Notes: generated from the letters alone by a model not told the origin. A DNA stretch of 64,000 nucleotides from Bathymodiolus brooksi (GCA_963680875.1 OY804580.1:93339353-93403352), one strand, 5' to 3'; shown: positions 1-12,281, numbered from the stretch's first letter. Made by a program: numbers and translations.

Positions 1-140
1 CACTTGCGGCTGCGAGTCGAATGCACCGTTTTTTTTGTAATTTACAAAGCGGGCGCGAATCCACGCCGTATTGGTGATAGGCTTGTATGAGTTGTTGGGT
101 AATCCAACTACTTAACTCAATGAGCCACCCGGGACCTTCT
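1..140 (-). repeat. SINE fragment at window edge
   Basis: The first 27 bases are the reverse complement, with two mismatches, of 1296-1322, which begins a SINE-like copy there. The rest contains a degenerate tRNA-like head reading toward the minus strand. The copy is cut by the window edge, so its family is uncertain. Confidence 0.5.
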
Positions 141-199
141 ACTAGAACGGTGTCTGAAATTAATGTAAGACAAATGATTTAGTTTTTGATTGACAGCAT

Positions 200-345
200 A
201 TTGGTTAAGCTTAGTTACGTATTTTTCGACATACTGTCAGCATACCTATGGGTACCAACTATGCCCCTCTTATCGCTAATTTACTCATTTCTGTCTTTGT
301 TCCTACAAAGACAGACTTCATACAAGGGCATCTCACGACAAATGG
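200..345 (+). pseudogene. Penelope-like reverse transcriptase fragment
   Basis: One frame around 236-330 reads SIPMGTNYAPLIANLL, which matches the conserved [16 protein letters not shown] block of the intact Penelope-like reverse transcriptase at 58222-59721. No catalytic YIDD block follows and the frame closes soon after. This is a short dead relic. It should not be read in the frame starting at 186, which gives an unrelated 70-residue translation. Confidence 0.6.
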
Positions 346-1295
346 AAAGCAGCTACCCAAATCACTGGGTTTGTAACAAAGCAAAAATAACACCATGAAT
401 GACGCATGTGATGCCGGAACTATGTCCTTCCGGAGCACATGTGATCACCCCCGTTTCGTCTCTCTGTAGATTACGATCATTATACGCTCTTTCATAGTGT
501 TATTTTCTTCTACACTCTATTATCTTTCCTATGATCATTGCTCCTTCCCTTCCGGTCTTGTCAATTTACATTAACGTGTATGCCATCACCATTCATATTA
601 TGCCAGATACATTGGGCTATATTTGACTTGCTGTATCCGCTACTACCGTTATCTTGCGTGGTTGTGTGTTGTACACACAATCGTTGTTTTGGACACGCTT
701 CTGTTTAAGCAATTACTAATTCGATATCACGACAGGGAAGCGCCTATTCTTCATTACCACAATATATTGACAATCTGTATATGTTAATAAGCCTTTCCTG
801 TCATTGGTCGACAACTCAACGTATTTTGTATCAGAACAGTATATATTAACGAACATCTAATTTTATAGTTATTAAATTAATATCACAAGTTATTAGAAAT
901 GAATCAAGCTTAAATAGATGACAATGAGGGTAAGACTATTTTTTATATATTTTAACAATGGGAGGGGGAGAAAAAAACAATCATGTTATTTTACTCATGA
1001 TTATAGACTTAGTAAAATATATTATTCATAATTATATAGCAATATAACTATCCGGTTCCAAAATTCTGGTAGAAACACAAATATAATAAGCTACGTTTGT
1101 GTTATTTCATGCATGTGCCATTCAATTTTCAACGCTTAGCAATTAATAACATAAAATAAAGTTATTTTTATAAATTTGTTGTAGCAGTGCGTCCGTTTTA
1201 AGTAATAGCTATTTGAAATTTGTTAACACTGTACAATGGTATGTCTTAAACATGTATCTTGGTGAGAGTCATGTACATTGTAATGTTTGTAAAGG
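346..1295. other. Intergenic, no gene seen
   Basis: The stretch is AT-rich. A short piece around 410-460 resembles the end of the AGTTTGAAGATACC repeat family (CCGGAGCACATG). I see no ORF or exon with convincing splice signals. Confidence 0.5.
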
Positions 1296-1470
1296 GTGCA
1301 CTCGAATCGCAGCCGCAAGTGATAAAGCTTACCAGTTGCTTGCCCATGGTCGGTGGTTCTCTCCGGGTTCTCCGGCTTCCTCCACCACTAAAACTGGTCG
1401 CCATGATATAGCTGAAATATTGCTGAAAGTGGCGTTAAGTACAATAAATCAAATCAAATCAAATCAATCT
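1296..1470 (+). repeat. SINE, bivalve core-tail family (family S1)
   Basis: The copy carries the family's middle block (GGTTCTCTCCGGGTTCTCC, CTTCCTCCACCA) and the 3' block (GATATAGCTGAAATATTGC, GTGGCGTTAAG). It ends in a simple (AATCA)n tail. The tRNA-like head is replaced by a different 5' sequence, which recurs inverted at the start of the window. Confidence 0.7.
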
Positions 1471-1884
1471 AATGTTTTGTAGTTTTTGTCGTGATGTAGT
1501 GTCTGCTAATAAATATACTTTTAAAAAATAAAATTACCGTTTACTAGAATTTGATTATCTTTGTAACAGCCATGAACAATTAGTATGGAGCACGAATATC
1601 ATGTTATATTGGCTATATGTTCTTAGTAATAGTATCTCTAACAATAAATGTCGTTTTAACGTTTGTTTTTATTTACATGTAGTTTTGCTGAAATTTCACC
1701 TGATTCATTCCTATTAATATTATTAAGCACTGGTTGATGTAGCTCTTTATTTTATTCTTACATAATATACTATTTAATATAGAGTGTAACAAATGGTCAA
1801 CATTCAATGTCCTCCAATTTAGTGTAATGTCGCCTAATACTATGAAGTTATCGAGAAGCATTCATTAATAAACCGTGGTCCTCA
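1471..1884. other. Intergenic, no gene seen
   Basis: AT-rich sequence. The small minus-strand reading frame at 1673-1861 has no family resemblance and biased composition, and I treat it as chance. Confidence 0.5.
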
Positions 1885-2045
1885 GTGGGATAGCAAGGGT
1901 TTATAAGGGTAATAACAAAATTACCGAACTCCGAGCAATCTTACAAAGGGAAAGTCAAAACTCATAAGTATATAAACAGACAAAATCAGTCAACAACCGG
2001 AAAACTGTGAAACCCGTAATGACCCTGACTTCGTACAGGCATTAA
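1885..2045. repeat. Solo tail repeat shared with the Penelope-like element
   Basis: The segment from GGTAATAACAAAATTACCG to GTACAGGCATT is nearly identical to 57866-58000, which lies just beyond the 3' end of the minus-strand Penelope-like ORF. It is therefore probably a truncated 3' tail of the same element family, here without any coding part. Confidence 0.6.
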
Positions 2046-4915
2046 GTCTACTTCCATTGTATAAAAGGGGGGTTGCATTTTGTCAATATAAGGTTAAAAA
2101 TATCAATTAAAATTGGTAATACAATGTAGTATTTAATTTGTATTATTGATAATAATCATTACATTTTAATAATTGATCAAATCAAACTGGTGTCTACCAT
2201 TCATACACATAGTGTCTTTTATGATGACTCTGGCATTGAAACAAATAATGATCAAGTTACAATACAGGATAGTTACTTAAATCGTATTATAACCAAGTAT
2301 TTCAAAGAATTTAGTGCTGATTTAAATATACAAAACATAGCAATTGTTGTATGGTAATGTTGTTATGTCCGTCGATTCTGTCCATACTTGGGATACTTAC
2401 CACGATCTACCGAACTAGATGTGTGGCTACATAATAAAAGCGTCATTTCATTTGCAATACATCGTTCTACTTGGGACAATATTCTCAAGTATTCGTGAAA
2501 AAAACACCAGTAGAGTGTTAGATGTTGACATGTTTGATGATGTGATCTTACTATTAACTTTGCTGTGCAGAAAACCGTTTTAAATATCTAGTTTTTTTAA
2601 ACTTTATTTAGTTTATGTGTCACCGATGTTGCATTTGGATATTATTTTGTCTCCCTTCCCCATTTAAAATATGCAAAATAGGTTTCTATAATATCCCTTG
2701 AATTAAAATTTATTCTTGTCTTCTGTATAATAATTCGTATATATCCCCTTTTTAAAAGCGACTTCTCAACCAATGCTAAGTATATTTTTACCTCGACATT
2801 CAGAAAAGAAAACACCCAATTATGTTTTTTCTTAAAACAAGCACATGATTTGTAATTATAGAGTTTATAATTGGATATTATATATCGAAGAATAAACGAG
2901 GTTGAACACCATGCAATGAACATATATGTCAAGTTATTGGTTCTGTTATTCCAAATGAAGATGATAGTTTATTAAAGCAACCTATTATTTCTACCTAATG
3001 GGGTATCTTTGGGGGTGATTGATTGGGCTTGTCCAGACGATATATTTCTTCAGTAAAAAGTACGGCATGAAATTCAATTAACTTACATTTTAACAAGTAA
3101 ACATGTTTGTATCTCTTTGGACTTGCCTTGTTTATGTAACATCTGGATAATATGTCTAACTCGATAGTTTTCAAAACCAAATAATAGTGTTCAAAATGTG
3201 ATTGAACGATGGTATGCGGCAAGCTAATCGTGATTGGTGTTAAATGATAGGGGGAATTAATTGAATTGGTCAAGAAAGTGTGTTCACTTGGAAGTAAAAT
3301 ACTGACCCCCACACGTACAGGATTGTATGAGCAGCGTTGTTATGAGGAGCAATAAGTCATACTGTTGATCATAATACGCAATATATGTATTCGTTGTGAA
3401 GCTAATGTTGTCATATGCTTAATTCCAGTTCTATAGAAGAGAACCGATAGCATTACTCATTACTTAAATGTTGTCTGAATAAATGTTACCGAAGGGACAA
3501 TGCATAATGAGCAAACTGGCAATATAAGAAACTGGCAAGACTTAAGAAACCAAAAAAACAAAACACAACACAGTATGTTTTGTACAGCTCTATAAGCAAA
3601 CAAACACAAATAACGTAAATAAGATTTTACACAAGACTATACAAATATGATAAGAAAACAAAATAAACTTTGAACCATAATTAAATGTTATTCTCAAAAC
3701 CATCTCGCATCGTCTTCTGGCGAGTAACATGAAACGGTTTTAGTCAGATATTGATATCTTTCGAAAAATATTTTGAAAGATCATACTATCCTTCAACTAT
3801 CTTCTACTTAATGATTTACTGAAGACGATGGCGTTTTCAAGGGTCTCAATAGAAAGTATGAGCTAGAGTTGTGAAATATAAACATCATACGAGGTAGCGG
3901 TTATCAGCTATGGAAAATTTATGACTGCTAAATTGTTCTGATGCGATCTGATTATGTATGTTTCCATAATATTTATAATGAATTAAAGTTTCACTACATG
4001 TAGAATCGATTAGACGGGAAGCGTTAACCTCTTCCAGAGAGCCTAGCCTCACATTCGATTGTTGTAGGCGTTCCTCTTGGCCATTGTGTTGTTCTTGTTT
4101 TAGCTGTTGATGTGCGGCCTTTGTTATTTTGATTGTTTAATGATACTGTCCCCGCAAGTGTCTTACTAAAATGTAGAAGCTTTTTCATTGTCTTGTATTA
4201 TTTATCTGCTGGAGTTTTCTACCCATAATATCTTCCTTTTGCTTATATCATGCAATTAATATTAAAACTATGGTTATCTTCCCTCAGACATAAGTGATCT
4301 TAGCAGACTGTGGCTATCCTGTTTAGACCCTTTGATTTTCTTGGTTCCAATGACTTTTCAATTATTTGGCATTGCAATCTTTTGACAATGTTAAAGGTTA
4401 TTCCAGAAACGTAACCTCGCACTAAGTTTGATATCTGTGCTTTTCTGTATACAAGTCAGATATATTTGTCATAATAAATACAAATTCCCTCCATGTTTAC
4501 CGGTGGACAACCTCCGAATGCCTCTGACAACTCCAACGGATGTGTTTGTGTCGTCTCTTGACAACACCACAAGGATGCTAGTGTTTCATGATCTGGCTTA
4601 GACAGGCTGATTTCCAATCAATTAGCGAGATAAAATATGCCAGAGATGAGGTTGACAGATTACATAATTGAAGATATAAATAGCATAAAATAACAATGTT
4701 AAGATAAGATTTAATTGTGTCTTTGACAAATGCTATGCTTTGAAAATGATGACATTAAGCAATCCAACACATTTACATTTAGCATACTAGAAAAGGTATC
4801 GATGCTCGAAGCATCTTATTTTCTTATTGCAGGGACACAACACTATGTGAAACCAAATGAGAGGTCAAGGAACTTGGATTTACCAATACCAATGCAAACA
4901 AAATGTGATAACGTT
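2046..4915. other. Intergenic, mostly unrecognised
   Basis: AT-rich sequence. Around 3535-3650 there is a diverged fragment of the repeat family seen at 16263-16440 and 54672-55055 (shared wording CAAATAACGTAAATAAGA). The minus-strand frames at 2642-2932 and 2995-3312 show no domain, signal or splice context and I do not call them genes. Confidence 0.5.
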
Positions 4916-5012
4916 ATCCAGTGACTTGTGGCAGATCGGTGGTTTTCTGCAGATACTCCGGTTTCCTCCACCACGATATAACTGAAATGTTGTTAAGAGT
5001 GACGTTAAACAC
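4916..5012 (+). repeat. SINE fragment (family S1)
   Basis: Only the middle and tail blocks remain: GATCGGTGGTTTTCTGC, then CACGATATAACTGAAATG and GTGACGTTAAACACA. The head is missing. Confidence 0.75.
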
Positions 5013-5682
5013 AAGAACATTAACCCTATCCCCTGAAACCAAACGCCTTTACAAAAATAGTGAAATCATTGATAACTGTTTGGTTCTAATAGATCATCCG
5101 TTGAATGTATGAGAGTTCCGTGACGTAAAATCGAGATCATAATTAGCAACAGCTTCTAAAGAGAGGTGGTACACGACAATAACAATGATATGCAATATAC
5201 CCAGTTTTGAACGACTCCAGTTTGCAGCAAAGACGAAAACATAAACACAACAGCTAAGACAGCTCACACATTTTAGACTCGCATGTGTCTACTTACTTCC
5301 GTGACCCTACTGTGGATATCGATATCTTCGTTGGTCATGCCATCTTGCCACTTAATATCTCTTATTTAATAATGTGTATATTATATCGACAGTATCTTTG
5401 ATTTTCAGTTTATATGTACATAAACACATATCAAATTACAAATAAAATATCTTAGTTCAATCATATTAAATTTTCGAAGCATATCATTAAATGATTATGT
5501 TCCGTCGGGAGGATTTGTTCCATAGAATAATTAATCAAACAAAGGTGAATTGTAATTGATTCTTGGTTAATGCCTTATCTGGCCTGATGAATTTATGTAA
5601 CAATTTCTGAAATACATAAAAGTGGTGGTGTTTGAGACAAAATATAACAGCGAATGACACTTGGCGGCATATTTTCTATGTT
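5013..5682. other. Intergenic, no gene seen
   Basis: AT-rich spacer upstream of the inverted-repeat element that flanks the RGS gene. No recognisable element. Confidence 0.45.
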
Positions 5683-5896
5683 GATTCATGCTATCAAATT
5701 ATTAAACAACTACGCATCGGATAACTCAGTATATATATTTTTATGTTTAAAATAATCATAATTGAAGCAATTTGATAAAGCCATATATGTATCTACATCG
5801 TATTTACAGACGTCATCAATAGTAAGATATTAAACTTTCCTTAAACCTACTGAGCTCTTTAATGCGTAGTTGTTTAATAATTTGATAGCATGAATC
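5683..5896. mobile_element. MITE-like element with perfect 35-bp inverted repeats
   Basis: Positions 5683-5717 and 5862-5896 are perfect reverse complements of each other (outer end GATTCATGCTATCAAATT). They enclose about 144 bp of AT-rich sequence without coding capacity. The layout is that of a small non-autonomous DNA element or hairpin. I could not define a clear target-site duplication. Confidence 0.7.
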
Positions 5897-5909
5897 ATCA
5901 TATCTATAT

Positions 5910-5939
5910 CACGTGACCGAACAAATAGTTCTATAAAAG
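5910..5939 (+). promoter_or_regulatory. Candidate RGS core promoter: E-box and TATA box
   Basis: A palindromic CACGTG (5910-5915, within TCACGTGA) is followed 17 bp later by TATAAAAG (5932-5939). A TATA box there predicts transcription starting near 5962, just before ATGTGGACACAG at 5967, which ends in a good GT donor. The assignment rests on these motifs only. Confidence 0.4.
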
Positions 5940-5966
5940 GATAGTGTAACATAATTCTTTGTAATC

Positions 5967-5978
5967 ATGTGGACACAG
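5967..5978 (+). CDS. Candidate first coding exon of the RGS gene
   Basis: ATG TGG ACA CAG is followed at once by gtatga, a plausible donor in phase 0. It joins in frame to the acceptor at 6546, giving MWTQKV before the methionine at 6553. The 5' leader would be only a few bases if the TATA box at 5932 is real, which is unusual. The methionine at 6553 remains the safer start. Confidence 0.35.
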
Positions 5979-6039
5979 GTATGAAAACCAAACACATTTA
6001 ACTGTAGTATTGTACATTATTGTTTTTTGTTTTGTAGTT

Positions 6040-6222
6040 TCGTAAATCTACATTATCTGTGTTAAGAGGCACTATGCATTGTTGTTTTATCTATATTATC
6101 CGTGTTAAGATGCAACTATACATTGTTGTTTTATCTACATTATCTGTGTTAAGAAGCAACTATGCATTGTTGTTTTTTCTGCATTATCTGTGGTGAGTGG
6201 CAACTATACATTGTTGTTTTTA
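6040..6222. repeat. 44-bp tandem repeat, about four copies
   Basis: The phrase CATTGTTGTTTT recurs at 6077, 6121, 6165 and 6209, an exact 44-bp spacing. The units differ by a few substitutions and sit in the first intron of the RGS gene model. Confidence 0.85.
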
Positions 6223-6546
6223 TTCGGATTAGTTGCGATGTTCAGCATTTGACTCTCACGTGGATAACACTCGCGTGACCTTGTGCTGTCACTATAACAG
6301 GATGTTGTGGTTCTGAAAACTAATCTTACCTCGACACTTTTTATTTGTGCAGTTACCAAACCAGCAGAGTGCGCTGTTATGTAAATGAGCTTGAGATTTA
6401 CTGTTTTGTTTCTCATTTTAAACGTGACAGTTGTGAAGTATTAAAAGGCTAATTCATATAGTTGATATCATTGACTTATGACATTGTTAATGAATATAGA
6501 ATATGTTATTTATTTATATGTAAATATTTTCCTTTCTTTCTTACAG

Positions 6547-7104
6547 AAAGTTATGGTAGAAAAACATTCTGCTCTGAGCAGTAGTCAATGGAGTCGGGAT
6601 TTAAAGGATTTTGCTGACAATTATTCCCAGTCGCCAGAAACGACGTCGATTACTTTAACATTTGAAGATATGCAAGGAACTTCCATAGATCTGTCTATTG
6701 AGATGGATGAAAAATGTGCAATTGGTTCAGAAAAGAAGACAGAAATATTAACGGCAGAAAACTGCTTTAGGAAGATAATGGACAGCAAGAAGGGAAATGC
6801 AGGCAATAAGAGATCCCCTGACAGCGATGAAGGAATTGGGTCGTCCTTTGACAGCAACTCGTCCTCAACCGGAACAAAAGACAACGAAGAAAGAGCTGAT
6901 TGTGATTTCTCTCCAGAAAAACCCGAGTTAAACAATTCGTTGGAGACAGAAACAGGTTACACCAAGAAGAAGAAGGAATCAAAGTGTAGAATGCTCAAGC
7001 GCATGCTTACACGCCCAATGAGACGACATAAAAGTGACGATTGCTCAAAACATATTCCTGCCCATGCCTTGTTTCTGTGCACAGATACAAATACAAATGA
7101 TACG
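6547..7104 (+). CDS. RGS gene exon A (N-terminal region)
   Basis: The acceptor is ttacag and the donor is gtaaga in phase 0. It encodes the acidic and serine-rich N-terminus (SPDSDEGIGSSFDSNSSS) and the basic patch. The DEGIGSS motif resembles a phosphodegron-type DSG motif, but this is only a resemblance. Confidence 0.85.
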
Positions 7105-10100
7105 GTAAGATATTTTTATATTTTGTGGTTCAATTAACGTACTTTTATCCTTTTATCTTTTCACCGTTGCATTGTTTCCCATTTTCGATTTACGAGGTCT
7201 GACGGTCCTTGTTCTCATTTTCAAACTTGTCTTCTTGTGTATATTTAGGGATTGTCCATTCTTGATTTTCCCTACAGGTTGGATAAATAATATTGTATTA
7301 ATCGACATTATTATATGAAAAAGTGTCAAAGTCCATGTGTAATTAATATTATCTAAAAACAATTGTGCTTTGGCATCTACTTGACGACGTGTTTCCGATG
7401 CCACAAGTAGGAACTTGATTCCATTAATTATGTTCTTTGTTTCCTTTGTAGTGTTTTCTTTGCATTGTTTGTCATGGGGGAGGGGTGGGTTCATTGTAGA
7501 GTAGGCGTCATGTCATGATTTCCAATGTCTTGTCAAACAAGATTATCTAATTCCTGATTAATGGTGAGAGTTGGTTTTTTTTGCTGTCATTACAATTCCT
7601 ATTGTCTTTTCTTGTGATTCATTGCTCTACTTTGCTCATCTGACGTCAAGCTGAGAATTTATCGATTAGAGTGAATTCCTACATTACAACGCCATATCTT
7701 GTACTCTTTTCTTGTGTTCAGTGGTTTGAGGGGTAGTTGCTCAGTTTGCTGATATGGGTGGAATTGTTGGTCATCACTGTTTATATTTTCATTTCACAAG
7801 GATTATAATAAAAAAAACGCAGATATGAAATTACAAAAATTATATATTTTAATAGATATCAAAAACCTTCATCATGTACGCTCAAATATCGAATTTAATT
7901 TAATAATTTAAAGTTGTGGTAGCAATACAAGTATATGGCCTATACAGAAAAAGCAGCTGTTTATTCTTGTCAGCTACGAAAATTCTCATGTTTACTCTGT
8001 GTTGATGTTTGCTGATGCTAAATTTGTTAAATGGCTGTTTTGAGATCAACTTATAGTATATTTATATGTTGTCTGAATATTAGATTTTTGCTTAAATCCT
8101 TAGAAAATCTTAAACTACTATTGTATTCTACATTATCTCTCATATTTCCTTGCAGCTGGAGAGCCGTACAAAGCATTTGTCACATTGGTATCCGACACTA
8201 TTCCGACACATGGACGATAGAAAATTCCAGGAAGAACGAAAGATTATAAAGTCATGTTCATCTAACGATGCCAAGAAGGCCTCTACTGGACTAAGTAGAC
8301 AACAAAATGTAAAACAAAGACACATGTAAGTAAATATCAAATACCAAATATGCCTTAAATAATTGTTAGCCCATACAACTATATTAACTACACCACTTTT
8401 TAATGTGCCTGTACTAAGCCAGAAAAGTAGGTTTTCGTGTATTTGTCTGCAAGGGGTATCATTGCTTCCTTTTCCTACGAACTTTTTTTATTGGATTTTG
8501 GAACTATTCCGACAATACAATTGCTGTTTTGTTTTTCGTTGTACTTTAACACACATTATTTCATATTGGAGCAACCAATGCATAGTCAACGAATTTATAA
8601 TACAAAAATGTAAGTCTCGGTGAAGTTATCGTTATAAATTCAATCAAGACTATTAAATACTGGTAAATTATGGTTATAATTGTTACTTAGATCTGCTGAC
8701 GTTTCCCCGTGTTCACCCACAAAACTGGTAAATTAATAACATACAAAAATGTAAGGAATATACCATTATAAAAAGAAATACATCATACAAACAACCAACC
8801 ACCTTTCACACAAAACTTTTTATTTTGGCTATTGTGTTGTCTGTCTTTCTTCAATTTATGGCTTCTGATTACCCCTTTGGTATCTTCAAAATGTTCTTAA
8901 TACATTTTAAGCAAACATATTTTCATTGTAGAACATTCAAGAATATACAGAAAAAATTCCCATTTATACGAAGATGGAACAATAAAGATACCATTGTACG
9001 CAAGAATTACTCACCAGTACAAGTATCGATCATTACATGTGATCAAGCTTTACAGTGGAGCAGATCCTTCGATTCCCTTTTAAGTGACAGAAGTAAGTAC
9101 CTTAGTTGACTCTAATCTTTGCAGGATTGGTTTTATCGTTTGATAATACACTGAAACCTGTCTACATCGAACCATGACTAAGCAGAAATCCTGCATAAAT
9201 CGAACTTAAATAAAGTCCCAATACGGGAAATATTTGTTAATTTAACCCGTATAAACCGAAACACGTTTAAACAGGTTTAACTGTATATGAATTGTCATTG
9301 GAGATCCTACTATCAAGAAAGGTAGGTCGAAATCATAAGATACAGCCACAACCTGGATATCAACAGCCATATATTTTGGCTTGCTTATGCTTAATGATTC
9401 AAGGTGATAGGTAATTGTTCGCTTTGTTGATAACCGTCGTATTGTGACCATGCCGGATTAAACTTTTGTTTTCATAATTAGTCTGATATTAATTTATTTG
9501 GGGGCGACAATCGATTGTAAAAACGACAACTTTTATGACTATTGACCGCCTGCTACTTTTACTAATACGTGATTCATAACAATTTCATCCCCTCTCCGAA
9601 GAAAAATACTCCCAGCAGCTTATCTTGAGGATCGGACATAGATGAATGTAACGAGGCTATCTCACTCTTGTACATCTTTATTTAAATTAATTTCTGTCAA
9701 GATTACATCCTCAAATGAATCTCTAACTGCATATGGGATGGCTCACTTGACTATGTATAATTTAAGCAGTTCTTATGCGATCCCGAGACACATGACTGAG
9801 CTTGTTTTCAATTACTATTACCTCAATGCTTGTTCAACCAATCAGATTTGTGAATGTGCGATGTACCATTAGTCATACCAACAGATGATAGTATCGATGC
9901 ATAATCACGATTATGGGGCAAACTGATTAGGGAGGTGGCTGGACTTTCAAAAACACATACTAGTGGACCAGCTTATTTATCTATATCACCTGAGTTCTGA
10001 GTTCACCACGATTTTTAATAGGGATCAGTGACAACTGTTCTGTAACATGTTGTCTTTTAGTACCATTAACAATTGTATTGTCTGCCATTTTAATAACGGT

Positions 10101-12281
10101 TGATGAATACCTCTTTGTAATTTGCAAACTTTTCGTAGTCTACTCCACTTTCAAATCAATAGAGATTGACATATTCGACACCACGATGTGTGACTGGTGC
10201 GACGTATGACAATCAAGTACATTCTAACTGTTGATCGTTAGTTTATTTTCGCATTACGTCCCTCTTGGTGTGTGTTGACCATTGGAATTGTGATTCTGTG
10301 TTGACCTCGTCATTGCAGTATTTTGGAATGTTGGTTTATACACAAATACATAGTGCTGAATCGAATATCCTGTCAATTGTGACACAGTCGGCCGAATATG
10401 TAGTTGGTGAGAAACCTTAATTTTATATTGGACTTCCATTCATATTTATTAGCCCCCATACTAAATAACGATAAATATGTTATTGTGAAATCCACAAATG
10501 CATTCATTTTACCTGATATGATTGGCTGAGATTAAATTTTATATGACAATTTGTAATTGCTGTAATCCTTTCGGTTAGGCTTCCACGATATAGCTGAAAT
10601 ATTGTTGAAAGTGGCGCTAAGCATCATAAACCAAGCCAACTTTTCAGTTAGGGGTTTCTTGGACTGGTACTGTTCGAGATTAGTTTGTTGTTTGATGATG
10701 TTCGGGATTTATTTCGTTTCTTTTTGTGCGATGCTGCCTGTATCTATAGATTGACCATTCCTGATTGCCCCTTCCATATTCTCTAAAGTTTTTGATGCAA
10801 TCAACATAAATTGTAATATTTGTTTTTGTATATTTCAGGTGGATTAGAATTATTCAAGGGATTTCTGAAGTCTGAGTTCAGTGAAGAAAATGTAGAATTT
10901 TGGATTGCTTGTGAAGAATTCCGTTGTTCGGGTGATGCCAACATGCAAGTTTTCGCACATAAAATATATGGCGATTTCGTAGCTTTCAATGCACCTAAAG
11001 AGGTATGAAGTTTATTTAATCTATTGTACAGAATAGTAATCAGAATTATGTATTGCAATATGATTGTGAGTAGTTCACTTCAATGGAATGAATTCGAAAT
11101 TCCTTTACGTCTTTAAATAGTCAATAAAACACGTTTTGTGTTTATACATATCATTAATGACAAATATCATAGAATGACACATCTTCTGTTCGTCTTTAGT
11201 TGCCATTATAGATTGCATTCACTTGTACCCCAGCTAGGTCTACCTCTCCTTGATGGACATGCTTCTGACCGTGAGTGCATTGATGATTATATTGACAGAA
11301 ACAATAATATATTTCTGTAAAACCAATGACGGAACACCTTAAGACGACAACTCCAAGGAAAATGTTATCGATGTCGTATCTCTAGAAAGGGTACACTAAG
11401 GATTCGCTTTGGCTATGTTAACACTCTTTGTCATATTTTAGCGTACCCTTACGATGCACTTAAAATGTCTTTTAACGCAACTTAAGATAAGTTTCTAGTT
11501 ACCGTACTCTGTTCTCTATCCTGCAATCGTTCAGCTTTAGCAGTGAAATTACCTTGACTGTATAAATTATTGTGATATATAATCACTGACTCCATCGGTC
11601 ACCTGGACACTATAAGGCTGTGTAAGGCGAAAGCCGCAATATAAGTCCCGGTTTAACCAGTACCATAATGAACACACTTTATAAATGTGGTCAGAAAGGC
11701 TCGAATAACATTTGTTACATTGTTTTGTGTATTTCTCTGTCAGTTTTTAAAAGCTTTAACAATATTTTACAAAGCAAAATTTTGCAACAGCAATAGTTTA
11801 TAGTTAAAGCTGGGCTTCCAAAATGTTGTATGTTGAATTTTTTTAACTTTTCAAGTGAAAGTGAAAACTGATTGGGTATGCCATTTTCCCTCTTGTAACA
11901 ATATTGTGGGAGATTTTAATATCATTTCACATGATAAAGATGATGAACATTTTACATGGCAAAAATATATTTCGATAAACGGTACAGTCAGATAATACGA
12001 CATTTTGTTATTTATGAGTGAGACGTTATAGCCACTTACGATATTTTGTGTATAATTCATGTGTAGATAATGTTATATATAATGTTATAACACTATTTTA
12101 GGTTAACCTAGATTCTAAGACGAGGGCGTCCACCATTTCAAGTCTAGAAAATCTTTCAAAAGAAACATTCGAACTTGCTCAACACAAAATCCAAGTACTA
12201 ATGGAAAAAGACTCTTATCCAAGATTCATTGAATCAGAACTATATCAACAATTACTTGAAAGTGCTCCAAGTTTGCGATGA
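6553..12281 (+). CDS. Regulator of G-protein signalling, R4-like (spliced)
   Basis: Five exons (6547-7104, 8156-8325, 8932-9092, 10839-11002, 12102-12281) join in frame with GT-AG borders to give 408 residues from the methionine at 6553. RGS proteins bind active G-alpha subunits at the membrane and speed up GTP hydrolysis. Residues about 1-282 are polar, with a basic patch (LKRMLTRPMRRHKS) near 164-178. The RGS domain runs from about 283 (WSRSFDSLL) to about 403. The G-alpha contact residues known from RGS4 are kept: EEN in FSEENVEFW, the Asn after PKEV, and Leu, Asp and Arg in LMEKDSYPRF. There is no DEP, GGL, PDZ or GoLoco domain, so it resembles the simple R4/B subfamily, though its N-terminus is longer than is usual there. 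I cannot name the vertebrate orthologue. The domain call is near certain; the exact start is not. Confidence 0.92.
8156..8325 (+). CDS. RGS gene exon B (linker)
   Basis: The acceptor is ccttgcag and the donor gtaagt. It starts in phase 0 and leaves two bases (AT). It encodes a charged linker beginning LESRTKHLSHWYP. It has no domain of its own, but both splice phases fit the neighbours exactly. Confidence 0.85.
8395..8545 (+). repeat. Repeat family S3 fragment
   Basis: The wording TGCCTGTACTAAGCCAG, TTGGATTTTGGAACTATTCC and CGACAATAC matches copies at 18095, 32665 (minus), 46325, 50310 (minus), 51875 (minus), 56930 and 63695 (minus). It is an interspersed repeat of unknown class. Confidence 0.65.
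8826..8892 (-). repeat. Fragment of the AGTTTGAAGATACC repeat (family S2)
   Basis: The reverse complement reads TTTGAAGATACCAAAGGGG, a stretch on toward CACAATAGCC. It lies directly before RGS exon C and contributes part of the open frame seen there. Confidence 0.75.
8932..9092 (+). CDS. RGS gene exon C (start of RGS domain)
   Basis: The acceptor is attgtag and the donor gtaagt. It completes an Ile codon, then encodes TFKNIQKKFPFIRRW and the first RGS helix, ALQWSRSFDSLLSDR, and leaves one base. Confidence 0.9.
9148..9290. mobile_element. MITE with CAGT-AAACCTG ends (family M1)
   Basis: The left end (ACTGAAACCTGTCTA) and right end (AAACAGGTTTAACTGTA) are imperfect inverted repeats. The interior is a patchwork of CATAAATCGAAC and CCGTATAAACCGAA phrases, also found at 60070-60255 and 60350-60520. 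It lies in an RGS intron. Confidence 0.65.
9291..10577. other. RGS intron, no further feature
   Basis: Intronic sequence between exons C and D. I see no exon, RNA gene or complete element. The reading frames at 9642-9872 and 10254-10439 (minus) look like chance. Confidence 0.5.
10578..10631 (+). repeat. SINE tail fragment (family S1)
   Basis: Only the 3' block is present: CACGATATAGCTGAAATATT, then GTGGCGCTAAGCATCATAAA. Confidence 0.75.
10839..11002 (+). CDS. RGS gene exon D (RGS core)
   Basis: The acceptor is atttcag and the donor gtatga. It encodes SGLELFKGFLKSEF, the signature SEENVEFWIACEEF, and ends APKE in phase 0. Confidence 0.95.
11003..12101. other. RGS last intron, no further feature
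   Basis: AT-rich intron between RGS exons D and E. No exon or recognised repeat seen. Confidence 0.5.
12102..12281 (+). CDS. RGS gene last exon
   Basis: The acceptor is ttttag. It encodes VNLDSKTR, AQHKIQVLMEKDSYPRF and the final helix, then stops at TGA 12279-12281 after APSLR. No AATAAA or ATTAAA is seen between this stop and the next gene's exons. Confidence 0.93.
   Translation, partial: VNLDSKTRASTISSLENLSKETFELAQHKIQVLMEKDSYPRFIESELYQQLLESAPSLR

Noticed and set aside
2995..3312. 105-residue minus-strand frame
   Set aside because: No ATG-context, domain, signal or neighbouring exon; composition looks like chance in AT-rich DNA.
6621..6982. Two minus-strand frames opposite RGS exon A
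   Set aside because: Shadows of the coding exon on the other strand.
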